A stretch of 64,000 nucleotides of DNA from Amaranthus tricolor (taxonomy: Eukaryota > Streptophyta > Magnoliopsida > Caryophyllales > Amaranthaceae): positions 47,501 to 111,500 of the forward strand of contig NC_080050.1 in NCBI RefSeq assembly GCF_026212465.1, given 5' to 3'. Made by a program: the position numbers and the translations under genes. Positions 14,501 through 24,531 of this stretch are shown here, one piece after another (position 1 is the first letter of the stretch; each line of letters opens with the position of its first letter). The notes beneath the pieces were generated by a model, which worked only from the letters and a program-made list of their open reading frames with translations, was not told the origin of the DNA and searched no databases.

Positions 14501-17500
14501 TCATTTTCTCGAGGAATTGTCATTATTTTTCAGCCAGTTTGGTATATTAGTGCCGATTCTCAGAGCTCCAACAATGCTTAGTACCCATTTACTTCTCCAA
14601 ATATCTCTCTCCTTTTATGTTGTCACATTTTTTCATTAACTTATCCTATCTATCTCCCTAAATTTATTCCAATTAATTTAATGCTCAACTACCCTAATGT
14701 TTCATATTTTCTCTCCCTTATTCCATGGTCCACCTCATTATCTCACTCTTATAATCTATTTATTTAACTTTTTCACTTATTATAAACATGGATAAATTAA
14801 TAATAATGTCATGGGTAAAACAGTTTAATAATTAATTTAAGGAAAAATTACCTAGAATAATCCAACCTTTCCATGATTTTTCTCCAATAATCCCTATTAA
14901 TTAACCATGAATAATCCCATCTTTGAGCGGTATTTTCCTAGAGTAAACCCAATAACCGGATGACTTTCTATAGTAAGTTTTATTCTAAAAAAAAGATAAA
15001 TTAAAATAAAATATCGATAAAAATATTTAAAAAATGTTAAAAAAAAATTCTGATATTTTTATTATTCAGATTATTTATGTAAATTTTCAAAATTTTCTTT
15101 AATTTTACATTAATCTTCAGTTTACTTTTTTGGTAAATTACCTAGTTACCCAAGTTTACTCTAGGCAAATACTCCTTGAAGTTGGAATTATTCATGGTTA
15201 ACTAATAGGTGGGATTATTGTAGGAAAATCATGAAAAGGTTGGATTATTTTAGGTAATTTTTCCTTTAATTTAATTACTTAACTTATAGAATGTATGAAA
15301 AATTGAGATTTTTATTTGGAGGAATATAGTAAAATTAGTGTCAATTTATAAAGAATGAAAAAATATGACCGCTGATGTATTTATATAATTATTTTTTCTT
15401 AGTATATTTTGCAAAAATTGGAAAATAATATTTTCAATGTTTTTTAAAAAAGCTTAGTCAGTCATTTGTATGTGGCTACATTCCATCTGCTTAGAAGTTT
15501 GATGTTGGTTTTTGCTGAAGCATTATCATTTCATGAGTGGTCCACATAATATTATTTCTTTCTCAATATGGGAGTCTCCCTAATTGATTTACTTCCCAAA
15601 TATCGGCAAGTGTCTTGCAATGGTTGAGTTAATCACTTGCCTAATTGCATGCCCAAATTCATTTTGGTACCCCAAAACTTTTTCATTGCCAATGTTCTTA
15701 GCTTTGTGTTTTTATAGGTAGTATAATGAACTTAAACTTATTCATACTTGGACTCATCACAACCATGTTTGAAACTCACTGGACGTGGGTCACATAACAA
15801 AGGAGGAAGAAAGGCAGCAACAATTCTGTTACAACAAACAAGTGACGTGGCAAAACAAATCAGTAGACAAATACTAGCACCTTCCTGAAGCAGCATAATA
15901 GAAATGGAATCTTTTTACAGCAGGCTGTTAGATTTAATTGTACTAGCAATATAGTATAAATAGCCCGAAATTTTACTAGTAAAGTAACCCTAAAAGTGTA
16001 AGAAAAATACCATTGTGGTAGTGGAGTCTGCTGAGCTCGAAGTCAGTACCTCTTGTAATCTTTTTTCTTTACTCTTTCTCTAATACGATCTTCTCTTCTT
16101 CTCTTCTTTTAATTCTCATCTTTTTTTTTTCTGTTACAATTTTCACCATACACTGGATCAGATCATAGCATCTTCTGGTATCAGAGCATTTCGATCCATC
16201 ATGGGAAATCCAACCAATACCCAACGAATTGAAACACTGGAAGAAGAAATTGCTAGAATCCCCACCCAGATTAATTCTGAACTGGGCAAGATCCGGTCAG
16301 AAATCAGCCTAAACAACAAAAAAATGAGAATCTAACCTCCCAATTAACTACCATGAATCAAACACTCCAAATGTTATGCGAGAGACTCTCGAACAAAAGC
16401 CCACAACATGAACAACAACTTGAATCAGACAACATAACCGTCTGTCGTACCCCATTTTTTACAACCCATCCCTAACCCAGAAAAATACCCACCTTTAATG
16501 GGAAAATCCGGATGCATGGATTTTCTTAGGTGAGAGATATTTTCATTTTTACAAGATCTCTGAAGAAGACATCATGGAGGCCTTAGTATTGAGTTTAGAA
16601 AGTGACACATTGAATTGGTTCCAATTGGAACATCAACCGCAACCAATTACCGGTGGGATGAACTGAAAACTCTGATGTTGGAGCGGTTTAGATCACTGGA
16701 TGAAGCTTTTCTTCATGAGCAGTGGATGAATTTATGGTAGACGGGTATAGTGGCGGATTACCAACGGGATTTCATTGATAAAGCAAATCCTTTGGGTAAA
16801 ATTGATGAGCCTACATTAATGGGTTCCTTTATTAAGGGGTTGAAAGAGGATGTAAGGAGAGAATTGAGAGTACATGGTCCTTTGACCCGAGGGAGGCAAT
16901 GACGTTGGCCATAAGGATTGATCAGAAGTTATACCCTGAAACCTATAAACAAAATTACCCAAAAAGGCAAAACTACCCTCAGCCCACCTATCATTATAAT
17001 CCTCAAACCAAAAACATTTCCACCCACAGAAACTCCCCAAACACCGCCTATAACACCCCTCAAAACACCAACCGTCAAGCCCCTCTCAACCCAAAACCTC
17101 AAAATCAAAACCCAAATCGTCCCAGAACAACCCTAACCAACCGAGAACTGTACGAAAAATGGGCAAAGGGCCTTTGCTTCACTTGTAACGAGAAATGGTC
17201 CCCAGCTCATAATTGTAAGCTCCGGGAATTAAGCCTTTTGGTGATAGCGGAGGATGATGAAGGGGAATGGCCGGAATCTGAAGAAAGCCCAGTAGCACAC
17301 GAAGAACCGGTACAATCCTTAATCGATATTTCTTTGAGCTCGGTTATGGGGTTCTCAAACCCGAAAACTATGAAAATGAAGGGAGAAATTTGTGGGATGG
17401 AGGTGATAATATTGATTGACCCAGGAGCCACAAATAATTTTATTTCCACACACAATGTCCATAAACTGCAGCTAACATACTCCAATCACATTCAATTTGG

Positions 17501-20500
17501 GGTAACTTTTGGGAATGGAGAGAAAATACATGGTGAAGGTGAGTGCAAACAGCTGTTTATTGAGGTTCAAGAATTCACCATATGAGGATTTTTTAGTATT
17601 GGAACTAGGCAATACTGATATTATAATGGGGCTTCAATAGCTGGAAAAACTAGGGGAAGTGGTGACTGATTGGAGAAAACAGACGATGCGATTTTGCTGG
17701 GAAGGGCGAGAGGTAGAGCTAAAAGGAGATCCATCCTTAGGGGTATCCCAAATGTTGTTAAAGGCAATGGAAAAAACACTGAGGAAATGAGAGAAGGGTG
17801 TACTGATTGAACAGTATCAGGTGGAGGAAGGTATTATACACAATGAACCAGAGATCCCATTATTCTTACAGCCTATACTACAACAGTTTCAGGCCATATT
17901 CACAAAACCTCAAACCTTACCTCCTTTTCGTGGGCGAGATCATGCTATTATTCTAAAAGATGGCATGGACCCGGTGAGCGTTAGGCCTTATCGGTATCCA
18001 CAAATTCAGAATAATGAGATTGAGAAAATGGTGAGGGACATGTTAAAGGCTCAAATAATGAGATTCCGTATAGATTATAGAGCTCTAAACAAGGTCACTT
18101 TACCGGAAAAATATCCAATTCCCAACATTGACGAGTTGTTAGATGAACTCCATGGGGCACAAGTTTTCTCCAAGCTTGATCTTCGGTTCGAATATCATCA
18201 ACTCTGGATGAGGGAGGAGGACGTGGCCAAGACAACGTTTAGAACTCATGAAGGGCACTATGAGTTTATGGTGATGCCTTTCGGTCTTACCAATGCTCCC
18301 GCAACTTTCCAAGCTCTGATAAACGAGGTATTCCGACCCCACCTTCGTCAATTTGTACTTGTGTTTTTTGATGATATTTTGATTTATAGTAAGACGAAGG
18401 GAGATCACATTACCCATGTAACCACTGTTTTGAGCCTTTTACAAACACATCATCTATTTGTGAGTAAAAAAAAATGCGAGTTTGGGGTCAGTTAGGTGGC
18501 CTATTTGGGACACAGAATCACAGGATCAGGGGTAGCCATGGATCTTGACAAGGTAGCTGCAATGTTGGCTTGGCCGGTGCCGAAAAGTCTAAAAGCACTA
18601 AGAGGATTCTTGGGCCTCATTGGTTATTATCGGAAATTCATCTGTAATTACGCCATCATAGCCAAACCGCTGACAAAACAGCTCAAAAAAGACTCCTATG
18701 GATGGAACGATGAAGCTTTAATGGCTTTTGAGAGCTTAAAGAAGGCAATGACAGAAGCACCAGTGTTGAGTTTACCAGACTTCACCAAAGTTTTTTTTGT
18801 GGAAACTGACGCATCAAATGCTGGGTTGGGAGTTGTGTTACTGAAAGAAAAGCACCCTGTGGCATTCTTTAGTAAAACCTTGGGGCAAAGAGCGAGCGTA
18901 AAATCCATCAATGAAATAGAATTGATGGCCATTGTTTTTGCCATACTCAAATGGGACATTATCTCCTTGGTCGGAAGTTTGTGGTTAGAACCGATCAAAG
19001 TAGCCTTAAATTTCTCTTTGAGCAAAGGGAAATAGGGATTGAATATCAAAAGTGGGTAGCCAAGATCATGGGTTTTGATTTTGACATTGTGTATAATCCG
19101 GGAGTTGCAAACAAAGTGGCTGATTCTTTGTCCAAGAGGAACCTGTCAGTTATCGAGATGGGATTCATGAGCAGTTCACATATGGTGGATTGGAAGGCCC
19201 TTGATGAAGCTGTAGAACAAGACCCATTATTAAACGCCATAAAACAATGTTTAGTGTCAGGGAAGAAGTACTCAAAGGCTTCACTGTGGAGCATGGGCAA
19301 CTGTTTTATAAAGGACAATTTGTCCTACCCAAGAAGTGTCCCTTTGTATCCACTATTCTCAAACAATATCATTACACTCCCACAGGAGGGCATGCTGGTG
19401 AGCAGAAAACTTATGCAAGAATTGCAAGTGATTGGCATTGGGAAGGGATGAAGAAAATGATTGTGAATTATGTAAAGAATTGTGAGGTATGTCAGAAGCA
19501 AAAATCATCTTCCTTATCACCGGCTGGGCTACTTCAACCCTTATTCATTGCAAACCAAGTCTGGGAATATGTGTTCATGGATTTCATTGAAGGATTACCC
19601 AAGTCTCAGGGTATGGATACATTACTAGTGGTGGTGGACAGGCTCACCAATTATGCTCACTTTATCGCCTCAAGCATCCATACACTGCTGTCACCGTGGC
19701 TGAAGCCTTCATTCGTGAAGTAGTGCGTTAGCATGGTTTTCTCGAAACCATTGTCTCCGACAGGGACAAGGTCTTTATGAGTTTGTTTTGGCGAGAGCTT
19801 TTTCGTTTGCTAATGACAGACCTTCGAAGGAGTACCGCTTACCATCTGCAAACCGATGGGCAAACGGAGGTGGTCAACAAAACTCTCGAAACCTATCTCC
19901 GCTGTTTTATTAATGGATAGCCCAAGAAATGGCTCATGTGGTTACCCTGGGCAGAATATAGCTACAACACGTCAGCACATACTTCCACCAAGGTATCTCC
20001 ATTCCAGGCTCTTTATGGGCGCGTACCTCCTCATCTCAGCTGCGTGGGGAAGGGGGCAACAATGGTGGGAAGTCTTGAACTGTTACTCCAAGAGCGTGAT
20101 GCAATGCTAGATGTTTCAAAGTTTCACTTATTAGGTGCTCAGTACATAATAAGTGAAATGAAGACAAAAGGCGTAGTGAAGTATGCTTTGTAGTAGGAGA
20201 TGAAGTATTTTTGAAAATACAAACATACCGGCAAAAATTCCTTAGCTCAAAAATACAATGAAAAACTAGCTCCTCGTTTCTATGGGCCTTACATGATAAC
20301 AAAGAAAATTGGCTCCATAGCGTACGAATTTAAGTTACCTCCTACTAGCAAAATACATCCTGTTTTTCACGTCTCACAATTAAAGAAAGCAAGAGGAACT
20401 TGGGATGCTACTGAACTGCCTATACAATTAACTTCTGATCTGGAGCTGTGTGCTACTCCTATCTCTGTGTTGAATCATCGTTATAACAGCAGGTGTGTTC

Positions 20501-21437
20501 TGGAGGTCCTGATTCAATGGCAAGATCTCCCTCTTACTAATAGCACTTGGGAAGAAGCACCTTTGATTGCGCAGCAATTTCCTGAGGACAAGGTGAAGCT
20601 CCAAACAGGGGTATTGCTATGCCCTTCCATAAGGAAAAGAGCTAGGTCACATACCAAAGAAGGAAGAAAGGTCGCAACAATTCCGTTACAACAAACAAGT
20701 GACGTGGCAAAACAAATTAGTAAACAAATACTAGCACCTTCCAGAAGCAGCATAACAGAAATGGAATCTTTTTACAGCAGGCTGGTAGATTTAATTGTAC
20801 TAGCAATATAGTATAAATATCCCTAAATTGTTCTAGTAAAGTAAGCTTAAAAGTGTAAGAAAATAACCATTGTGGTAGTGGAGTCTGCTGAGCTCGAAGA
20901 CAATACCTCTTGTAATCTTTCTTCTTTACTCTTCTCTAATAAAATCTTCTCTTCTTCTCTTCTTCTCTTCTAATTCTCATCTCTTTTATGTTATAATTTT
21001 CACCATACACTGAATCAGATCATAGCAATATTTTAGGTGCTTTTAAGTGCGTGATGCTTGTTAAATTGTTTATTATTTCCTTGTGGTTTATAGAAGAAGA
21101 TTAATCACTTTAAAATTTCTGTATTGAAATTTCAGTTATATTTTCTCTTTGTTGTTACTTGACAATCCAATTGACTTGGACAAACTTGGACTTGTATTTG
21201 TTGTATTATTCTTATGCAGTGAAATGAATGATTTTCTGTAATTTTATTATGAAGACATGTCTTCATATGTCAACACTAGGCTGACTTATGGGTGCTTTAA
21301 TTGCTCATGGTTGACCTCTGACCAAGAAATTGGTGTAGGCTGTCAAGCTGGTTGCTGAAGGAACATCGATGAAAAAAAAGGAAGTTTATTCAATTGCATT
21401 AAAGAAATTTGGGAAGCATATAGTAGGAGAGGAATAA
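2546..21437 (+). CDS. RsmI-type 16S rRNA (cytidine-2'-O)-methyltransferase, 9 exons
   Basis: This is a tetrapyrrole-methylase-fold SAM methyltransferase of the RsmI family, which in bacteria 2'-O-methylates C1402 at the small-subunit decoding site. Exons are 2546-2728, 2942-3009, 3598-3694, 3787-3915, 7619-7727, 8087-8231, 13875-13917, 14127-14300 and 21339-21437. All junctions are GT-AG, phases agree, and the joined frame is open for 348 aa. Residues 1-61 lack acidic residues until residue 52 and look like a plastid or mitochondrial transit peptide; targeting is inferred. Family motifs visible are [10 protein letters not shown] (71-80), SEDTRH (97-102), [12 protein letters not shown] (145-156) and PIPGPSA (172-178). 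E. coli RsmI is 286 aa, so the extra length is mainly the leader. Introns 4, 6 and 8 (3.7, 5.6 and 7.0 kb) are swollen by repeats, but no exon is damaged. A GT directly after ACATG near 21454 could start a 3'-UTR intron. Confidence 0.93.
4290..4890 (-). mobile_element. LINE remnant (3' end of reverse-transcriptase ORF)
   Basis: Read on the - strand with frame changes, about 4390-4640 gives the sequence typical of the region after the reverse transcriptase in plant LINEs: a frame resembling [17 protein letters not shown], then a [13 protein letters not shown] stretch corresponding to the common 'AEMRMLRW' motif. It is interrupted by stops and frameshifts and is clearly dead. It lies antisense in intron 4 of the RsmI-type gene. 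Boundaries are approximate. Confidence 0.55.
5275..5760. repeat. GATC-rich dispersed repeat with ACGATCC/GGATCGT motifs
   Basis: ACGATCC, GGATCGT or close variants recur at about 5323-5425 and again at 5685-5750, in both orientations. This suggests a degraded non-autonomous DNA element in intron 4. No clean termini or target duplication were found, so the class is open. Confidence 0.35.
5761..7618. other. Remainder of intron 4, no recognisable feature
   Basis: Non-coding and AT-rich, with more GC-rich patches around 6600-6920 that look like old repeat sequence. I see no terminal repeats or coding frames that can be assigned. The splice acceptor of exon 5 closes the stretch. Confidence 0.4.
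8418..8849 (+). repeat. 5' LTR of gypsy element 1
   Basis: Begins TGTTACAAATG and ends GCGTAACA (TG...CA). It is followed by TTGGTATAAAAA, a degraded match to the TGGTATCAGAGC primer-binding site for initiator Met tRNA. It matches 13102-13537 over its whole length. Confidence 0.9.
8889..9469. mobile_element. GC-rich hAT-type MITE nested in gypsy element 1
   Basis: 581 bp with terminal inverted repeats TAGGGATGCA...TGCATCCCTA and a perfect 8-bp target duplication TTCGCAAG at 8881-8888 and 9470-9477, diagnostic of hAT insertion. Both ends carry runs such as GGGGCGGGG and CCCCATCCCC in an otherwise AT-rich region. It has no transposase. It splits the start of the gag reading frame, because rejoining the flanks at one copy of the duplication makes the frame after ATG (8873) continue for a further stretch. 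The frames visible inside it are by-products of the GC repeats. Confidence 0.92.
9538..10555 (+). pseudogene. gag remnant of gypsy element 1
   Basis: Two consecutive open stretches (9538-9936 and 9937-10425) in the same frame, separated only by a stop codon, carry a Ty3/gypsy gag with the FTGEDPVNW motif followed by [25 protein letters not shown]-like zinc knuckle ([13 protein letters not shown]) follows from about 10483 in another frame. It would encode the nucleocapsid-type protein, but stops and frameshifts prevent a full product. Confidence 0.8.
10680..13080 (+). pseudogene. pol remnant of gypsy element 1 (PR-RT-RH-IN fragments)
   Basis: A protease active-site relic [11 protein letters not shown] is at about 10700-10735 (DLGA instead of the usual DSGA or DTGA). 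Reverse transcriptase starts near 11167 and keeps [22 protein letters not shown] and a [12 protein letters not shown] motif, but breaks down near 11640 before the YVDD box. A short RNase H tail, integrase fragments (from about 11980) and the C-terminal [19 protein letters not shown] stretch (12790-12855) follow. Multiple stops in all frames make it inactive. Confidence 0.85.
13102..13537 (+). repeat. 3' LTR of gypsy element 1
   Basis: Matches the 5' LTR at 8418-8849 with scattered substitutions and small indels. It begins TGTTACAAATG and ends GCGTAAAA, so the terminal CA has mutated. The target duplication GATAT follows directly. Confidence 0.9.
14841..15264. mobile_element. Foldback MITE, family A copy 2 (RsmI intron 8)
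   Basis: Starts GGAAAAATTACCTAGAATAA and ends in its reverse complement, TTATTTTAGGTAATTTTTCC. The two arms are complementary for more than 100 bp around an AT-rich centre, so the transcript could form a long hairpin. Flanks carry a TTAATTTA direct repeat of about 8 bp, ambiguous by one or two bases because of the AT-rich site. No coding frame. Same family and length as 1927-2350; a 60-bp fragment recurs at 62803-62866. Confidence 0.8.
15786..16170 (+). repeat. 5' LTR of gypsy element 2
   Basis: Begins TGGGTCACATAAC, ends GATCATAGCA, and aligns end to end with 20643-21027. It contains a TATAAATA box (15955-15962) and a long pyrimidine tract near its 3' end, as expected for an LTR promoter and leader. 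Confidence 0.85.
16201..17583 (+). pseudogene. gag-protease remnant of gypsy element 2
   Basis: The gag start [16 protein letters not shown] is at 16201. The frame is broken by stops until about 16899, after which 228 codons are open. They carry a zinc knuckle [14 protein letters not shown] (about 17176-17217) and the aspartic protease motif [12 protein letters not shown] (about 17411-17446), with DPGA in place of DSGA or DTGA. The product would be nucleocapsid plus protease, but the frame is interrupted at both ends. Confidence 0.85.
17821..19450 (+). pseudogene. Reverse transcriptase-RNase H remnant of gypsy element 2
   Basis: The RT frame (17821-18495) carries [29 protein letters not shown] and the catalytic box [10 protein letters not shown]. 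About 20 residues are missing just before FRIDYRALN, where the conserved SPVLLVKKKDGSW-type stretch belongs. One stop (18493-18495) separates it from the RNase H part (18496-19035) with [17 protein letters not shown] frameshift near 18950 then continues the RNase H tail with [11 protein letters not shown] and ends in VADSLSKR. Dead but easily recognised. Confidence 0.9.
19247..20811 (+). pseudogene. Integrase with chromodomain-like tail, gypsy element 2
   Basis: The zinc-binding part has H-H-C-C spacing around [12 protein letters not shown] and CEVCQKQK (about 19386-19500). The catalytic core starts at [14 protein letters not shown], with the second Asp in IVSDRDKVF (about 19750) in another frame. 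The C-terminus (20293-20811) has [19 protein letters not shown] and a module, [15 protein letters not shown], that resembles the chromodomain of chromoviruses. Several frameshifts and stops separate these parts. The last frame runs on into the 3' LTR. Confidence 0.87.
20643..21027 (+). repeat. 3' LTR of gypsy element 2
   Basis: 385 bp, the same length as 15786-16170 and highly similar. Its first dinucleotide is TA instead of TG. A weak purine tract precedes it. It ends CATAGCA. Confidence 0.85.
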
Positions 21438-21944
21438 GCACTGGATAAACATGGTATGCTATTTTATATTTTGTTTTCTTTGTTTTTTTAAACTATAGGC
21501 TGCTCGTTCCACCCATTTGCTTGTGAATCACCTTACATTGTTGAGGTTTTACTAATTACTGGAAAAATAGAAACTAAAACCTTTTTTGGTCAATGGCAAT
21601 CGCCAAACTCTCCAAGGTATGTGTTAAGTACTCATGTTCAAAATATCCGATCTCGAACGGCTAGGAAATCTACAAAAGTAAACGTTGTTATAATTATTAT
21701 CTTTTTGGTGTTCGAGCATTAGAAAAATACCCCTCTAACGTCACCAGGATTTGTCTTTGTAGTTTAGCTGAATGTTGTATAATCATGAAATGATTGGCTG
21801 TGCATCCCACAATGTGACCTGAGATGGAATGATGCAAATACCTCTCAGGTAGTTGGAAGAATAAGAGCGAAACTGATAATAACCTTATTGGAGGTATGCC
21901 TGCGCTTGATATTGTCAACTATCGTTATTTTTGTTCTTTGGACA

Positions 21945-22075
21945 CAAAAAGCGAGAGAGGTGTATTTTTAAGCTTGCAAAGGCTAAGTCTATGAGGAGGC
22001 GAGACATCAAGGCAATTAAGTACATCAAGGATGAGGATGTAAGGTTTTAGTTGAGGCATGAGCAATGCCACATGA
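21945..22075 (+). mobile_element. Short LINE-derived fragment
   Basis: A 40-codon stretch reads CIFKLAKAKSMRRRDIKAIK then YIKDEDVRF, which matches the inter-domain segment before the reverse transcriptase in plant LINEs (typical form: IYKLAKARERKTRDLxxVKCIKDE). It has no start, is interrupted by a stop, and shows no ends. It is a dead fragment lying 0.5 kb after the RsmI stop codon. Confidence 0.5.
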
Positions 22076-24522
22076 TTTGCGGTTCGTGTAATTCATTGTG
22101 CGGATTTGGGTTCGCGATTTACTAGTTTTTAGATTTGTTGTTCGCCGGATTGGAATATTTGAATTACATTTTTAAGGTCATTCGTTTTAGTTAATATATA
22201 TTATCTCAATAAATAAAGCATAATTTAATGTTAACAAATTGTGTCAATATAAAAAGTATTGAAGTACAAAATTAAGTATAGGTTGAAAAACTAAAAAAAA
22301 AGGAGAGGAGATTATGGATATAACAAAATATTCCACTTCCATTAAAACGTGGATTAATTTGAAAAGTCAGAATAAGAGAAATTTTAAGGTAAGTACAAAA
22401 AACCTATGTTGGTAATAAATTGGGCTAATAAAGTGTTCTAAATGAAGTAAAAAATAAGCGTTGTTTTGTCATTTAAGTTTTGTGTTAGGTCAAGGACTTT
22501 GGGCAGCCACGTACTCTTATTACTGTTATAGTGTTACTCCTTTTTCTCCCTTCTTTAAGTCTTCTGAGCTCTGAGTTTGAATGCTTTTCTCGATCTTCTT
22601 TGTGTATTTCCTTTCTTGCCCTTGGTTCATATTACATTTATTTTTATGGCTATGATGGGTTCTTTGCTACATGGGACTACTCGAGAGGAATGATGAGGGT
22701 TATCAAAAACTTGAATGGGTTAGTATCTCTGACTCTAGCAATGAAGTCCATCCTTACTCTCATTATAATACACTTGGAGAATACGTTATCCCAAGCTAAA
22801 CTTTTAATTATCTATGAAGGACCTAATACTTCAATATCTTTGTGAAGAATTATAATGCTCTTTCGTATTGACACTTTTGTTTAATCATTTAAATGGAGTA
22901 TTTTGAGAGGAAGTAGGGAACTTCTTCGAGACTTTTCTGTTATAAGCTAACAAGACGCCTTTTAAACTAGAGATGTTTCCAACTTTATGTTAGCAAAGGA
23001 ATTGCCCTCACAATCAAAAATAAAAGAATGGAATAGATGTCTTGGTTGTTCATGACAATAAGATGGAAATTTTGATGTTATTTTGGAATGGAAAAGGTAA
23101 AACAACCAATTGACATTGTTTGATAAATTTACTAGGTTGAAGGTGAAGTTTAAACTTTGGGATCGTGGAGGAGTTATATGTGGGCCAAAGATGACTTGGA
23201 TGATATAAATAAAAAATGATGTGAGGGATTGGAACATGCAATTTTAAGAATGGATGGAGGATAATATATGATGACAATGTTGGAAATTTTTAGTTCATGT
23301 TAATGAAGTGTTTAGAGTTGAATGGAAAAGACACATTATTAATGATGATCTATCACCTTAATTAGTTTTGGTTCACATGGCAGACCTCATTTAATCGGAT
23401 TGAGACTTTGGCTTTTCTATTGTGGAGATGAAGATGTCATTGGTTGAAATTTTGGAATGTTTTCTTAGAGCAAAGAGTCAAGTCATATGGGATCAGAATA
23501 GAGGATTGTAACCTAATAGCCATTAACAATAACCAAAGGAAGCTCAATGCTATTTAGAACTAATGGTCAAACATGTTCTGTTTTAATTGGCGAGAGGGAA
23601 TTGTGGGGTTCTCATAAGGCTTTATCTTGAATAGAGGCCATCAAAACTCCAAATTGATGGAATTGTCTTCAAGTTAATGAGCAAGTACAAGGCAGCTTTT
23701 TTATCAAAAAAGATAAGAAATGCAATGAAAAATTCAGATGCATATAAATCTTCAACATAGATTGTTATCTTGGACACTGTTGGACTTGGCACATTACAAG
23801 GAATGACACTACGGCATGTTCAGCAACGTGGAATTCATATCCAAATGTTGAATTGGCCCTAATACTATGTTCGGCAAATCTAAAATTTGAAAATATGGAA
23901 TCGGGCCAATTTCATTGGATTTCAAATTCCGATGACTATGAAAAATGGGCCAAAACTATCAATTTTTGAAAATTCTAAGTGAATAGGTGTCATTTACAAA
24001 TTATGAATTTGTATACCAATTGAACTTCCCATCATCTAATGAATTCCACAATGCCAAATGCTACATGAAGGAAATCTTTATAGGATTTTCAATATGAGGA
24101 AAAGAAGGGAAATGGATTCTTAATTTAAAGTGAGTAAACAAAATATGTATAAAAGTTTGAACAACCACTTTATAATTTTTATTGGCTTGTTCACAATTGT
24201 TGTAGAAGTAGTTACTATAAGAACTCCTAGTGCATAAGCTTGATGGTTGTTTGCTTAAAGTCCTCAATGAGGTACGTGCTTTTAAATTGTAGGCAAAGAA
24301 AAGCGGTAGGTCTTTACTCAGCGTCATGTTGTCTTTATGGTGAGTGTCTTCCCTTGCATGTAAAATTTGATCAATTGGTTAAATAAACGTGTAAAGACAA
24401 GATCATATATTATGGTCTTAGCTTGGAAAAGAAAGGTCTCTCTAGTTTTACGTTCCCTGTATTATTATTGTGGTTGTTCCAGATGTGTAGGTCTAAGAGA
24501 CCACCTTTTTCGATTGTTATGA
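22076..24522. other. Intergenic, no recognised gene
   Basis: Contains an open stretch of 104 codons (22531-22845) and several shorter ones on both strands, none matching a family I recognise. The composition between about 22640 and 23700 is less AT-rich than the surroundings and may be a very decayed transposon coding region, but I cannot name it. Confidence 0.4.
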
Positions 24523-24531
24523 TTAATTTTT

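Larger units (their letters stand above)
15786..21027 (+). mobile_element. Ty3/gypsy chromovirus-like LTR retrotransposon in RsmI intron 8
   Basis: Two LTRs of 385 bp each flank a 4.5-kb interior with an exact TGGTATCAGAGC primer-binding site (16176-16187) and gag, protease, RT, RNase H, integrase and a chromodomain-like C-terminus in Ty3/gypsy order. It is in sense orientation with the host gene. Frames are long but broken by stops and frameshifts, so it is much better preserved than the element at 8418 yet inactive. I find no 5-bp target duplication (GGACG before, ATATT after), which suggests recombination or rearrangement at one end, or a wrongly placed 5' boundary. Confidence 0.9.

Noticed and set aside
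22531..22845. 104-codon + strand frame
   Set aside because: No recognisable motif, no splice context, starts in a hydrophobic low-complexity stretch; kept only as part of the intergenic description.
23300..24020. Possible MULE transposase C-terminus
   Set aside because: Some word-level resemblance in one frame, but no conserved Asp or zinc-knuckle motif could be placed.
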